A stretch of 64,000 bases of DNA. Source: UBA1351 sp965140555 (GTDB taxonomy: Bacteria > Bacillota > Clostridia > Lachnospirales > Vallitaleaceae). Of the stretch, positions 53,674 to 61,622 are shown one piece after another (position 1 is the first letter of the stretch; every line of letters starts with the position of its first letter). The notes under the pieces are model-generated. The model was not told where the DNA came from, searched no databases, and saw nothing but the letters and a program-made list of their open reading frames with translations. The DNA lies in assembly GCA_965140555.1 (NCBI GenBank), contig OZ223259.1:1860001-1924000 (forward strand), given 5' to 3'. A program made the position numbers and the translations under genes.

Positions 53674-53748
53674 GTGCCTTTAGCTCAGTTAGATAGAGCA
53701 CTGGTCTTCTTTAAGCCAGGTGGGTAGGTTCGATTCCTGTCATGCGCA
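53674..53748 (+). pseudogene. Degenerate tRNA (Arg-TCT-like)
   Basis: The D arm (TAGCTCAGTTAGATAGAGCA) and T loop (TTCGATT) are recognisable. The anticodon arm CTGGT/GCCAG, however, encloses nine bases (CTTCTTTAA) instead of seven, and the acceptor stem (GTGCCTT against CATGCGC) has two mismatches. Removing two bases would restore a TCT anticodon. It lies at the edge of the tail-particle locus. A functional but odd tRNA is not excluded. Confidence 0.55.
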
Positions 53749-53772
53749 TTACAAAAGTTTTAAGCTCTTTAT

Positions 53773-54225
53773 TCATAGTTTTTCAAACACACCTAGCGGT
53801 TCAAAAATAATACAATATTTTGCATCGACGTGGTAGAACATGCCATGCTTTTGTTTGTAGTATTCAATAGCTTCAATCAAGAATTCTTCAGTAACATCCA
53901 AAAAATCAGCTAATTCAGATCCTCCCTGACATCGTGATTTATGTGCATCAATAAATTTACTAAGCGGAAGGAGCTTTTCATATCCCCATGCTCTAGCTTT
54001 ACGTTCCTGTTTGCGGTTTTCTATGACCTTTTGGTCCAATATATCGCCTGTAGTCGTTTCATAATGTCCGAGTTCTTCGGATAATACACATTTTTTTTCT
54101 GTAGTCGTCATAGTTTTATTAATAATTACAGTATTGTCTAAATATAAGCCTTTGAGTAATGTATTGTCTTCATATATTTCAACTTCTTGATCCTTATATA
54201 ATTCAAGGAGCGCTTCGTATGTCAA
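53773..54225 (-). CDS. ImmA/IrrE family metallopeptidase-like protein
   Basis: This 150-residue protein resembles the ImmA proteases that cut mobile-element repressors during induction. The zinc motif region reads LSEELGHYETTTGDI (49-63), so the first histidine of HExxH is replaced by Glu, a form often seen in phage copies. The repressor gene lies next to it in the same direction. Together they likely sense DNA damage or stress and switch on the tail locus; this is inference from ICEBs1-type systems. Confidence 0.8.
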   Translation of the reverse strand: MTYEALLELYKDQEVEIYEDNTLLKGLYLDNTVIINKTMTTTEKKCVLSEELGHYETTTGDILDQKVIENRKQERKARAWGYEKLLPLSKFIDAHKSRCQGGSELADFLDVTEEFLIEAIEYYKQKHGMFYHVDAKYCIIFEPLGVFEKL

Positions 54226-54282
54226 TAAAATTCACCCTTTTTAATTTAATATCTTTCAGTAAGTGTAAACGTACTGTCCAAT

Positions 54283-54618
54283 TTATTTATTATTCTTTTT
54301 CCTCATTCTTACGAATTCTTTATAACGTTCAATTTCTTCTAATTCTTCAGGAGTCCATTCCTCACCTTCATGATGTGCAGCAATGGTTTGTATCTCATAA
54401 TCCATTCGAGGTTGTAACTTGCCGTGTGCTAGAGCGTCGGTATCAATGTTCAGTGCTTGGCATATTGTGATAATATTACTCACATTTGATTTCAATATAC
54501 CTCGTTTTAACACGCTATCCAAAGTAGAATAGGGCATCTCTATCTCAATAGAAAATTCCCGTAAACTCTTATAGTTGTCTAAAATTAGTTTCTTTAATGC
54601 ATCCTCGATTCGTTCCAC
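54283..54618 (-). CDS. Phage-type HTH repressor
   Basis: This helix-turn-helix protein of about 111 residues has a Cro/CI-type DNA-binding domain (SLREFSIEIEMPYSTLDSVLKRGILKSNVSNIITICQALNIDTDAL). The tail EGEEWTPEELEEIERYKEFVRMRKK is typical of repressors targeted by ImmA. The start is a GTG at 54618 with AGGAGG 7 nt upstream rather than the ATG at 54639, which lies before that site. The repeated operators lie directly upstream. Confidence 0.88.
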   Translation of the reverse strand: MERIEDALKKLILDNYKSLREFSIEIEMPYSTLDSVLKRGILKSNVSNIITICQALNIDTDALAHGKLQPRMDYEIQTIAAHHEGEEWTPEELEEIERYKEFVRMRKKNNK

Positions 54619-54683
54619 GATGGCACCTCCTAAGTTCATACTATGATGATAGCATTATACTTACGAAATTTCAATAGAGATTA

Positions 54684-54755
54684 ACGAAAATTCGTAAATT
54701 AATATTGACATTAACGAAAAATCGTATATAATCAATATTGTTAACGAAAAATCGT
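54684..54755. promoter_or_regulatory. Operator array of three 12-bp sites, 30-bp period
   Basis: ACGAAAATTCGT (54684-54695), ACGAAAAATCGT (54714-54725) and ACGAAAAATCGT (54744-54755) are inverted repeats of the form ACGA-n4-TCGT. They are spaced exactly 30 bp, each preceded by TTA. A related half site (TTACGAAATTTC) is at 54661-54672. They are the likely binding sites of the adjacent repressor. Confidence 0.82.
54705..54732 (+). promoter_or_regulatory. Early rightward promoter under repressor control
   Basis: TTGACA (54705-54710) and TATAAT (54727-54732) are 16 bp apart with the middle operator lying in the spacer. It reads toward the late activator gene at 54894. Confidence 0.72.
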
Positions 54756-54893
54756 GAATTTATAATACTACTTTTGCCAATGCAGTATAGCCGATTTTCT
54801 TGAGATATGCCATTGGGTTTGGCGTTGTCTCAGGATGCTTGGAAGACGAATGGAAGATGAAAGGTATAATTGCCAGAAAAGGAGAGATAACGG

Positions 54894-55391
54894 ATGATTG
54901 AGTTATATAAAGTGAAACAAGATGTATTCAAAGAAGACAAAGATGAGAAGGATATAATGAGACGCATCAAGAAAATGCTATCTGAATATAACTATACCTG
55001 TAGGACAATATATAATCTACAAGAAGAGATTTATCAACTGGGACATTTGATTAAGTCAGAAAGAGATACTACAAAGGCAATAACGTATGAGTTAGATGGT
55101 GGGCGTAGAACGAATACAATATCGGACCCCACGGCTCATGCAGTAACCAAAATTATTGATCGCTATGAGGCTCAAATCGCTTTTGTAAACAAAAGGTTAG
55201 CCATTCTTTATGAAGAGAAGAACATGGTTGAAACATGGATGGACCAATTGGATGAGCAAGATAGAGAAATCATTAAGCAGAAATACTTTTTGAAAAAGCA
55301 ATGGTGGCAAGTGGCAGGAGAGGTTGGGTTCAGTGAGCGACATTGTAAGAGGTTAAGTGCTGAGATTATAAGAAAAATAATGGAGCTGTGA
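54894..55391 (+). CDS. Late-gene activator with sigma-70 region 4-like end (RinA/ArpU-like)
   Basis: This 165-residue protein is helical and has a C-terminal helix-turn-helix resembling sigma region 4: LDEQDREIIKQKYFLKKQWWQVAGEVGFSERHCKRLSAEIIRKI. Such proteins switch on late genes in many Firmicute prophages. It has an AGGAGA site and is the only gene between the immunity region and the tail operon. A direct repeat suited to be its target lies 6 bp past its stop codon. Confidence 0.78.
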   Translation: MIELYKVKQDVFKEDKDEKDIMRRIKKMLSEYNYTCRTIYNLQEEIYQLGHLIKSERDTTKAITYELDGGRRTNTISDPTAHAVTKIIDRYEAQIAFVNKRLAILYEEKNMVETWMDQLDEQDREIIKQKYFLKKQWWQVAGEVGFSERHCKRLSAEIIRKIMEL

Positions 55392-55396
55392 AACTT

Positions 55397-55430
55397 GTCA
55401 CCGAATGTCACTTTGGATGTGTTAGTATTG
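55397..55430 (+). promoter_or_regulatory. Candidate late promoter with TGTCAC direct repeat
   Basis: TGTCAC occurs at 55397-55402 and 55407-55412, exactly 10 bp apart, followed by TTAGTATT as a possible -10 element at 55423-55430. The place, right after the activator gene, suggests a sigma-like activator target. This is inference. Confidence 0.5.
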
Positions 55431-55459
55431 GATTATGAAAATTTGGGAATGCTTCTTTT

Positions 55460-55545
55460 ATGGATCGCCTAGGGATAGGTGGTCCATAATTGTATAACTG
55501 TTCATATAGACATAGATAACGAGAGGACCTTCGGGTTCTCTTTTT
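55460..55545 (+). promoter_or_regulatory. Structured leader with terminator before the tail operon
   Basis: A 12-bp hairpin (55460-55471 with 55476-55487, loop GGGA) is followed by a 7-bp stem with a TTCG tetraloop (55523-55529 with 55534-55540) and five T. The second is a good intrinsic terminator and stands 140 bp before the first tail gene, so read-through or anti-termination must occur. The rest of the gap (to 55682) has no gene. Confidence 0.7.
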
Positions 55546-55682
55546 ATAGCAAAGAAATATGATAGATGTGTTCATTCATTGAGACATCAAATGAACGTTT
55601 ATGAAGAGCATTCCTGAATTAAAAAGAGGCTGGAGTAGGTGTTAACTATCTACTACGGCTACCTTAAGGAGGTGTTAATTCA

Positions 55683-56096
55683 GTGATACAAGAGATGGTT
55701 CAGGCCATGACACAGGCAATTCATACCGTTGCACCAGATATTCCTATATATGATGCAAAAACGGAACAGCCGTTTAAGTTACCTTGTTTTTACATCGTAC
55801 CAAAAGCGATGAACCAAAAAAAGAACTTGGGAAATCGTTATCAGCAAACCTATTCCTATGATATTCAGTACTATCCATCGGAGAATATAGGGGCTGAGGT
55901 TGATGCAAGACGGATGCAAGAAATTGCTGTGGACGCTTTGGAATGGATTGAAGTCTCAAATAAGCCGGTGAAAGGGCTCGATATTCGAGCAGAATATGCA
56001 GAGGGAATGCTACATGTATTTGTTAATTACCAAGTATCGGTAATCGAAGTGGAAGATTCTGATGAACGAATGAAACAATTAGAGATTAAGAATTAG
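55683..56096 (+). CDS. Phage tail terminator family protein
   Basis: This 137-residue protein (IQEMVQAMTQAIHTVAPDIPIYDAKTEQPFKLPCFYIVP.. YDIQYYP) resembles the DUF6838/tail-terminator proteins of Clostridial contractile phages, which cap the tail tube after assembly. It starts at a GTG with AAGGAGG upstream. It is the first gene of the tail operon; in a complete phage capsid and connector genes would precede it, and none are found. Confidence 0.72.
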   Translation: MIQEMVQAMTQAIHTVAPDIPIYDAKTEQPFKLPCFYIVPKAMNQKKNLGNRYQQTYSYDIQYYPSENIGAEVDARRMQEIAVDALEWIEVSNKPVKGLDIRAEYAEGMLHVFVNYQVSVIEVEDSDERMKQLEIKN

Positions 56097-56108
56097 GAAG
56101 GTGATAAG

Positions 56109-56303
56109 ATGGCAACAAAAGTGGAAAAGAAAGAAGCAGTGACACAAAAAGCAATCGCTTTTACAAAAGAACAACTATTAAAGTCTAAAAGATATGGAGC
56201 AAAGCAGGATGTGTTAAGTGCGGTATTAAATGAAAATCGTAGCTATACACATGATGAAGTCGATGTTCTATATAATCAGTTTATGAATAAGAAAGAGGTG
56301 TAA
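56109..56303 (+). CDS. Small tail-operon protein before the sheath gene
   Basis: This 64-residue, charged, probably helical protein begins with a lysine/alanine-rich stretch followed by FTKEQLLKSKRYGAKQDVLSAVLNENRSYTHDEVDVLYNQFM. Similar short proteins precede the sheath gene in PBSX-like clusters, as I recall; their role is not known to me. It is spaced 12 bp from its upstream and 2 bp from its downstream neighbour. Confidence 0.75.
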   Translation: MATKVEKKEAVTQKAIAFTKEQLLKSKRYGAKQDVLSAVLNENRSYTHDEVDVLYNQFMNKKEV

Positions 56304-56305
56304 GT

Positions 56306-57616
56306 ATGGGATTAGGTGGCGGAACGTTTATTACACAGAATAAAGTACTACCTGGTAGTTATATTAATGTTGTGAGTGCACTGGCTGCATCAATGACCAT
56401 CTCAGAACGTGGTATTGTTGCTTGTCCGATTGAATTGGATTGGGGAGTCGATGGGAAAGCATTCTTCGTGGATGCGACAGAAGTTGTTGGAAAAAGTATC
56501 GAGTTGTTTGGGTATCCCTATACACATGAGAGCCTAGTCTACGTGAGAGAACTTTTTAAGAATGCGAGACAAGTTCTTTTCTACAGAATCAACAGTGGAA
56601 GTAAGGCGACGGCAACCATTGGCAATATTACAGCGACAGCTAAACATTCAGGGTCCAATGGAGATAAAGTGGCCATTTCAGTGGCGGCTAATGTAGATAA
56701 TGCTGCAAAGTATGATGTAGTCACTCTATACAATGGTCAAAAAGTTGAGACGCAGACAGTGGCTGACGTATCGGAATTACAAGTGAATGCATTTGTGGTC
56801 TTCTCAGGAACGGGAGAATTGACGGAGAATGCAGGAACTTATCTGAGTGGCGGAACCAATGGGAGTGTTACCGGTTCCCAATATACAGCGGCATTGGCAG
56901 CCTTTGAACCGTATAGTTATCATGTACTCGTATGCCCGACGGATGAGGCAACAGTCATCGACACATTCGTTGCTTATACGAAGCGTCTTAGAGAAGAGCT
57001 TGGTATTAAGCTACAAACAGTTGTGTATAGAAAAGCAGCCGATTACGAAGGTGTTATGAATGTTTGGAACTCGGCTGTGGAAGGAAAAGTTCACGGGCTC
57101 GTATATTGGATTGCCGGATTGCAAGGTTCAGCTCCGATTAATCGTTCAACAACGAATCACGTGTACGACGGTGAATTAGTCATTGATGTGGATTTTACAC
57201 AATCAGAACTTAGCAATATGCTTGAATCCGGATGCTACCTGATGCATCAGGTTGGAGATGATATCAGAGTTTTGTCGGATATCAATTCTTTAGTGCATAC
57301 AACATCCGATAAAGGGGATGATTTTAAAAGTAATCAGGTCATTCGAGTAACGGATGAAGTGGCGAATACGGTGGCTCGAACGTTTAATGATAAGTATCTA
57401 GGGGTCGTTCAGAATAATGCCATAGGCCGTTCGGCTTTCTGGAATGATATTGTCAATATGGGACAACAATTGGAGAAAATCGGCGCTATTGAAGCGTTTG
57501 ATTCAGATGAAGTGAAGGTCATTGCAGGGGAGACGAAAGGGTCTATTACTGCAGAGGTGCCAACGAAACCGGTAACAGCAATGAATAAACTCTATATGTC
57601 TGTCATTGTAAATTAA
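56306..57616 (+). CDS. Contractile tail sheath protein (XkdK-like)
   Basis: This 436-residue protein begins MGLGGGTFITQNKVLPGSYINVVSA, typical of PBSX XkdK-type sheath proteins. A variable middle domain (about residues 100-180) carries the insertion seen in sheath proteins, and the conserved C-terminus ends NTVARTFNDKYLGVVQNNAIGRSAFWNDIVNMGQQLE. The presence of a sheath means the particle is contractile (myovirus or R-type). Confidence 0.92.
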   Translation: MGLGGGTFITQNKVLPGSYINVVSALAASMTISERGIVACPIELDWGVDGKAFFVDATEVVGKSIELFGYPYTHESLVYVRELFKNARQVLFYRINSGSKATATIGNITATAKHSGSNGDKVAISVAANVDNAAKYDVVTLYNGQKVETQTVADVSELQVNAFVVFSGTGELTENAGTYLSGGTNGSVTGSQYTAALAAFEPYSYHVLVCPTDEATVIDTFVAYTKRLREELGIKLQTVVYRKAADYEGVMNVWNSAVEGKVHGLVYWIAGLQGSAPINRSTTNHVYDGELVIDVDFTQSELSNMLESGCYLMHQVGDDIRVLSDINSLVHTTSDKGDDFKSNQVIRVTDEVANTVARTFNDKYLGVVQNNAIGRSAFWNDIVNMGQQLEKIGAIEAFDSDEVKVIAGETKGSITAEVPTKPVTAMNKLYMSVIVN

Positions 57617-57631
57617 GGAAGGAGTAAGAAT

Positions 57632-58105
57632 ATGGCTAAAGTATTTGATACAAAAGATGCAATTAATGGTACGGAGGGAGAAGCGTTTGCTACAATAGAT
57701 GGCCAACGCTACAGTCTTTTTTCGGCGAAAAAAATTGAGAGTACCATCGAAAAGGAAAAAGAGGATATTAAACGATTGGGCTCAAGAATGGTAGGGCACA
57801 AATCAGGCGTGATGACAGGGTCGGGAACGATGACCATTCATTATGGTAGTCCGGCGTTCAGAAAGATGGTCAAAGATTATAAAAAGACCGGTCGAGATAT
57901 TTATTTTGATATGCAGGTGATGAATGATGATCCTGAGAGTTCCGCAGGTCGGCAAGTTGTTATTTTGAAAGCGTGCAATATCAATAGTGTAACACTAGCG
58001 TTACTTGATGTTGATTCCAATGCACTTGAAGAAGAGGTTGAATTTACATTCGATGACTTTGAAATACCGGAAGAATTCTCAGTTCTACCCGGCACAAACA
58101 TATAG
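57632..58105 (+). CDS. Tail tube protein (XkdM-like)
   Basis: This 157-residue protein (KVFDTKDAINGTEGEAFATIDGQRYSLFSAKKIESTIEKEKEDIKRLGSRMVGHKSGVMTGSGTMTIHYG) matches the XkdM family that forms the inner tube inside the sheath. It lies 15 bp downstream of the sheath gene with a GGAAGGAG site, the standard order. Confidence 0.92.
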   Translation: MAKVFDTKDAINGTEGEAFATIDGQRYSLFSAKKIESTIEKEKEDIKRLGSRMVGHKSGVMTGSGTMTIHYGSPAFRKMVKDYKKTGRDIYFDMQVMNDDPESSAGRQVVILKACNINSVTLALLDVDSNALEEEVEFTFDDFEIPEEFSVLPGTNI

Positions 58106-58129
58106 GTTAATCACAAGGAGGATATGAAA

Positions 58130-58561
58130 ATGGCAGATAATTTAATGGCCTTTATGGCGGAAAACGTTCAACAATCAGATATTGTAGAGTATGTTGCTTC
58201 TACGCGATTCAAAGACCCGGAAGGAAAACCGATGGTATGGAAATTAAGAGCTATTGATTCGACCAAGGATTTGGATTTGAGAAAATCTTGTCAAAAACGC
58301 ATTCCGGTAAAAGGTAGAAAGGGACAGTATACAAAAGAAACGGATCAAGATGAATATGTGGCTAAAGTGGCGGTTGCTTGTACAGTCTTTCCGAATCTGA
58401 ATGATGTAAAACTTCAGGATTCCTACAAAGTAATGGGAGCAGAGAATCTGTTGAGAAAGATGTTATTATCCGGAGAATATGCAGAATATATTCAAAAGAT
58501 AGAGCAAATTAATGGGTTTGAAGGAATGGATGATCTTGTAGACGAAGCAAAAAACTCATAG
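58130..58561 (+). CDS. Tail-assembly chaperone (XkdN-like), short product
   Basis: This 143-residue acidic protein (MADNLMAFMAENVQQ..) lies between tube and tape-measure genes, where phage lambda has gpG. The ATG at 58130 has AGGAGG at proper distance; the ATG at 58124 is too close to it. Its last codons GCA AAA AAC form a slippery heptamer allowing a -1 shift into the extension at 58555-58767. Chaperones of this kind coat the tape measure during tail assembly. Confidence 0.9.
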   Translation: MADNLMAFMAENVQQSDIVEYVASTRFKDPEGKPMVWKLRAIDSTKDLDLRKSCQKRIPVKGRKGQYTKETDQDEYVAKVAVACTVFPNLNDVKLQDSYKVMGAENLLRKMLLSGEYAEYIQKIEQINGFEGMDDLVDEAKNS

Positions 58562-58591
58562 AGGGCGGTGATTCGGATGCAAACATCGCCC
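58549..58591 (+). promoter_or_regulatory. Programmed -1 ribosomal frameshift signal
   Basis: The heptamer A AAA AAC (58549-58555) lies in the correct phase. It is followed by a 7-nt spacer and a stem-loop GGGCGGTG (58563-58570) / CATCGCCC (58584-58591): eight pairs including one G-U, with a 13-nt loop. The zero-frame stop TAG is at 58559-58561. This has all parts of a canonical -1 frameshift site. Confidence 0.85.
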
Positions 58592-58767
58592 ATTTTTGTA
58601 TCCATCAATTGCAGTTGCTGCCTCATGAATATTTAGCCCTCTCGAGAGAAGAGAGGGCTTTTCTCATCGCTTCGATTGAGCTACGTAAGGAATATGAAGA
58701 GGAAGAAGCGAAACGAGTAAAAAGAAGAAAAAATAGTAAGAACATTGGAAGAATGTTAAAAATGTAG
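58555..58767 (+). CDS. Frameshift extension of the tail-assembly chaperone (gpT-like)
   Basis: The -1 frame is open for 70 codons from the slippery site to a TAG at 58765-58767, starting LIEGGDSDANIAHFCIHQLQ. It includes LPHEYLALSREERAFLIASIELR and a very basic end (KRVKRRKNSKNIGRMLKM). The frame has no start with a ribosome site, so it is made as a fusion of about 212 residues, like lambda gpG-T. It ends 13 bp before the tape-measure gene. Confidence 0.85.
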   Translation, partial: LIEGGDSDANIAHFCIHQLQLLPHEYLALSREERAFLIASIELRKEYEEEEAKRVKRRKNSKNIGRMLKM

Positions 58768-58780
58768 AAAGGAGACTAAG

Positions 58781-60967
58781 ATGGCTACATTAGGGACACT
58801 GGTACCAATTACAGATGGCGTGAGTCCTGCTTTGACTTCTATGAATAAAAATCTTGGAACGGTCGTTGAATCATTCAGTGATATGCGAATGGTTGCGTCT
58901 TCCGCCTTTGATACATCGTTCATTGTAGCGATGAAGAGGCAGCTCATACTTCAAGAATCCAGCTATGCAGAAATAGAAGAAGAGATCATAGATGTAACAG
59001 ATACACAGGAGACTTTTAATGAAAGTGTTGAAAAGGGCAAGAAAAAAACAGAAGGACTCTTCAAATCCTTTCAAAAATTCATGGCAGAATCACCCTTTGT
59101 TAAGGGTGGAAAAATGCTTATGGGTCAAGTAGATGCCTATGCCGACACACAGGTAAAACTGGGTGCGATAAATGATGGGCGACAGACCACACAACAGCTG
59201 GATGATAACATATACGCATCGGCAAATCGGGCAAGAAGTAGTCATTCCGGTATGGTGGATATTGTTGGGAAGTTAGGAGCTACGGCAAGTCAATCTTTTG
59301 GTTCCAATGATGAAATGATTGCGTTCTCAGAATTGATGGCAAAGAGCTACAAAATGGGAGGTGCATCTGATGAAGACCAAATGAGTGGGATGAACCGGCT
59401 GACTCAAGCAATGGGCAAAGGAGGTCTGCAGGGAGAGGATTATATCGCTGTCCTTGAAAATGCACCTATGTTGGCTCAGGCAATTGCTTCTGAAATGGAT
59501 GTTAGTCTAGGTGAACTTAAGGAATTAAGTAGCCAAGGCGTTATTACATCCGATGTGATTAAGCAGGCATTGTTTAATAGCGTTGATGCGATTAACGGTC
59601 AATTTGAACAGATGCCGATGACTTTTTCAGATGTAGGAACAAGAATAAAGAATGAAGTGAGCAGACGTCTGCAGCCGGCCATAGGAGGGATTTTGAAAGC
59701 CTTAAACAGTCCGGAAGGGCAACAGGGAATTACTGCATTGATTCAAAGGTTTGGATTGGTCACCAAAGTAATAGGTAAAGTCATCGGATTGGTTCAGAAA
59801 GTCAGCTCTTTTATTAGCAGTAATTGGGGAATTATTGAGCCGATTGTTATGGGCATTGTTGGAGCCATGCTTTTGTATAATGGTGCCATATTGGCCAATA
59901 CGGCAATAAGCGCAGTGAATATGGGCATACAAACAGCTCAAGCAATTGCACAAGCAGTTAAGACGGGAACGACGATAGCAGATATAGCGGCAACAGAAGG
60001 GATGACAGTGGCGCAATGGGCCTTAAACAGCGCACTCTTAGCATCTCCTATTACGTGGATTGTAGTAGGTATTATTGCTCTAATTGCCATTATATATGCT
60101 GTTGTAGGTGCAATCAACAAGTTTGCAGGAACTTCTTTGAGTGCTACGGGTATCATCATGGGCTCGTTTGCAGCAGCAGGAGCATTTATCGCCAATCTAT
60201 TTTTAGGAATGGTGCAGTTTGTTTTCGGTATATTAGAATTCTGGCAGAATAAATTTGCGGCATTTGCTAATTTTATGTTCAATGTATTCAAAGATCCTAT
60301 AGGTGCAGTGATAAAGTTATTCGGTGATCTAGGGGATTTGGCGCTCGGTGTATTGGAAAAAATAGCTTCAGGATTGGATTTTGTTTTTGGCTCTAAGATG
60401 GCAGATACCTTAAAAGGTTGGAGAGCGGATTTGAAAGTCAAAACCGAAACGGCAATGAAGCAATATGGAAATGGTAAATATGAAGAAAAGTTTAAAAAAA
60501 TGGATATTAACAGTTTTCTAGATGAGAATGGTTTATCGATGGAGCGATTCGATTATGGCGACTCCTATCAGTCGGGATATCATTTTGGTGAGAATCTGGA
60601 AGACAAATTTAGTATGGATAATATGTCGGATGCGTTGGAAGGGTTTAAAGATTTCGAGAGCATGGATCCGTACGAAAGTATAGGAGATTTAGGCAGTATT
60701 GAAGAGAATACCTATGATACGGCAACTAATATGGCGGCAACTAAGGATTCGATGGAAATGTCCAATGAAGATTTGAAATATCTTAGGGATTTAGCGGCTC
60801 AAAAAGTAATCAATAGATTCACGACATCGGAGATTAAAGTGGATATGGCAAACACCTTTGGAAATGTAAGTGAAGCATCCGATTTGGATGGTATCATTAT
60901 ATCCCTAACAGAAGGTCTAGAAGAGGCTCTTGCTGTAGCTGCGGAAGGAGCTGAATCAGATGTATAG
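58781..60967 (+). CDS. Tail tape-measure protein
   Basis: This 728-residue protein sets tail length. The N-terminal part includes a tape-measure domain (about residues 125-300: GAINDGRQTTQQLDDNIYASANRARSSHSGMVDIVGKLGATASQSF.. LQGEDYIAVLENAPMLAQAIA). Hydrophobic segments lie in the middle (about 350-480). At about 0.15 nm per residue the tail would be near 110 nm. It overlaps the next gene by 8 bp. Confidence 0.92.
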   Translation: MATLGTLVPITDGVSPALTSMNKNLGTVVESFSDMRMVASSAFDTSFIVAMKRQLILQESSYAEIEEEIIDVTDTQETFNESVEKGKKKTEGLFKSFQKFMAESPFVKGGKMLMGQVDAYADTQVKLGAINDGRQTTQQLDDNIYASANRARSSHSGMVDIVGKLGATASQSFGSNDEMIAFSELMAKSYKMGGASDEDQMSGMNRLTQAMGKGGLQGEDYIAVLENAPMLAQAIASEMDVSLGELKELSSQGVITSDVIKQALFNSVDAINGQFEQMPMTFSDVGTRIKNEVSRRLQPAIGGILKALNSPEGQQGITALIQRFGLVTKVIGKVIGLVQKVSSFISSNWGIIEPIVMGIVGAMLLYNGAILANTAISAVNMGIQTAQAIAQAVKTGTTIADIAATEGMTVAQWALNSALLASPITWIVVGIIALIAIIYAVVGAINKFAGTSLSATGIIMGSFAAAGAFIANLFLGMVQFVFGILEFWQNKFAAFANFMFNVFKDPIGAVIKLFGDLGDLALGVLEKIASGLDFVFGSKMADTLKGWRADLKVKTETAMKQYGNGKYEEKFKKMDINSFLDENGLSMERFDYGDSYQSGYHFGENLEDKFSMDNMSDALEGFKDFESMDPYESIGDLGSIEENTYDTATNMAATKDSMEMSNEDLKYLRDLAAQKVINRFTTSEIKVDMANTFGNVSEASDLDGIIISLTEGLEEALAVAAEGAESDV

Positions 60968-61622
60968 TTTTCGGTTAGATGGTGTACTACTTCCGGTGAC
61001 TCCGGAAAAGATGGTGACCAAAATAAATGGTAAGAACAAAAGTCTGGTTTTGGTGAATGAAGGAGAAGTAAATCTCTTGAAGTCTCCGGGTTTAACAGAA
61101 TATACCTTTGAAGCCAGATTCCCATCTTATGAGTATCTGGCTCACTCGAATGAGGATAGGAGTGAATTTGTACCGGTAGCTTATTATTTGGAAAAGTTAG
61201 AGTCGTTGATGTTGGGGAAGAAACCCTTCCGATTCTCTGTATCTAGAAGGGATGGGTATAATCTGCTGTATGAAACAAGTGACATGGTGTCCTTAGAAGA
61301 CTATGAAATGACAGAGGATGTAGCCCTTGGATCGGATGTTATGGTCAAGATATCACTCAAACAGTATAGAGAGTTCAAAACGATCACTCTACCTGCCCTT
61401 GAAGTTGATGAAGAGACTGCCAAGGTGGGGGATAAGGATTCATCAGTAAGTAGGCCTGTAAAAGAAAAGCCTATAAGTTATACGGTTATTCAAGGGGATA
61501 CATTATGGGCAATATGTAAGAAAGAATTGGGTGATGGAACGAAATACCCAGAGATTGCAAAGCTGAATGGTATAAAAAATCCGAATCTAATTTATGTGGG
61601 GCAGGTGATACGATTTGTCTGA
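60960..61622 (+). CDS. LysM-domain tail protein (XkdP-like)
   Basis: This 220-residue protein has an N-terminal tail domain and a C-terminal LysM domain (SYTVIQGDTLWAICKKELGDGTKYPEIAKLNGIKNPNLIYVGQVIRF). In PBSX-like tails it sits at the tube-baseplate junction. The LysM may contact peptidoglycan when the sheath contracts. It overlaps the tape measure by 8 bp and the XkdQ gene by 8 bp. Confidence 0.9.
   Translation: MYSFRLDGVLLPVTPEKMVTKINGKNKSLVLVNEGEVNLLKSPGLTEYTFEARFPSYEYLAHSNEDRSEFVPVAYYLEKLESLMLGKKPFRFSVSRRDGYNLLYETSDMVSLEDYEMTEDVALGSDVMVKISLKQYREFKTITLPALEVDEETAKVGDKDSSVSRPVKEKPISYTVIQGDTLWAICKKELGDGTKYPEIAKLNGIKNPNLIYVGQVIRFV

Noticed and set aside
54780..54893. Tiny open frame (about 17 codons) between the early promoter and the activator gene
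   Set aside because: No ribosome site and no recognisable product; more likely leader RNA.
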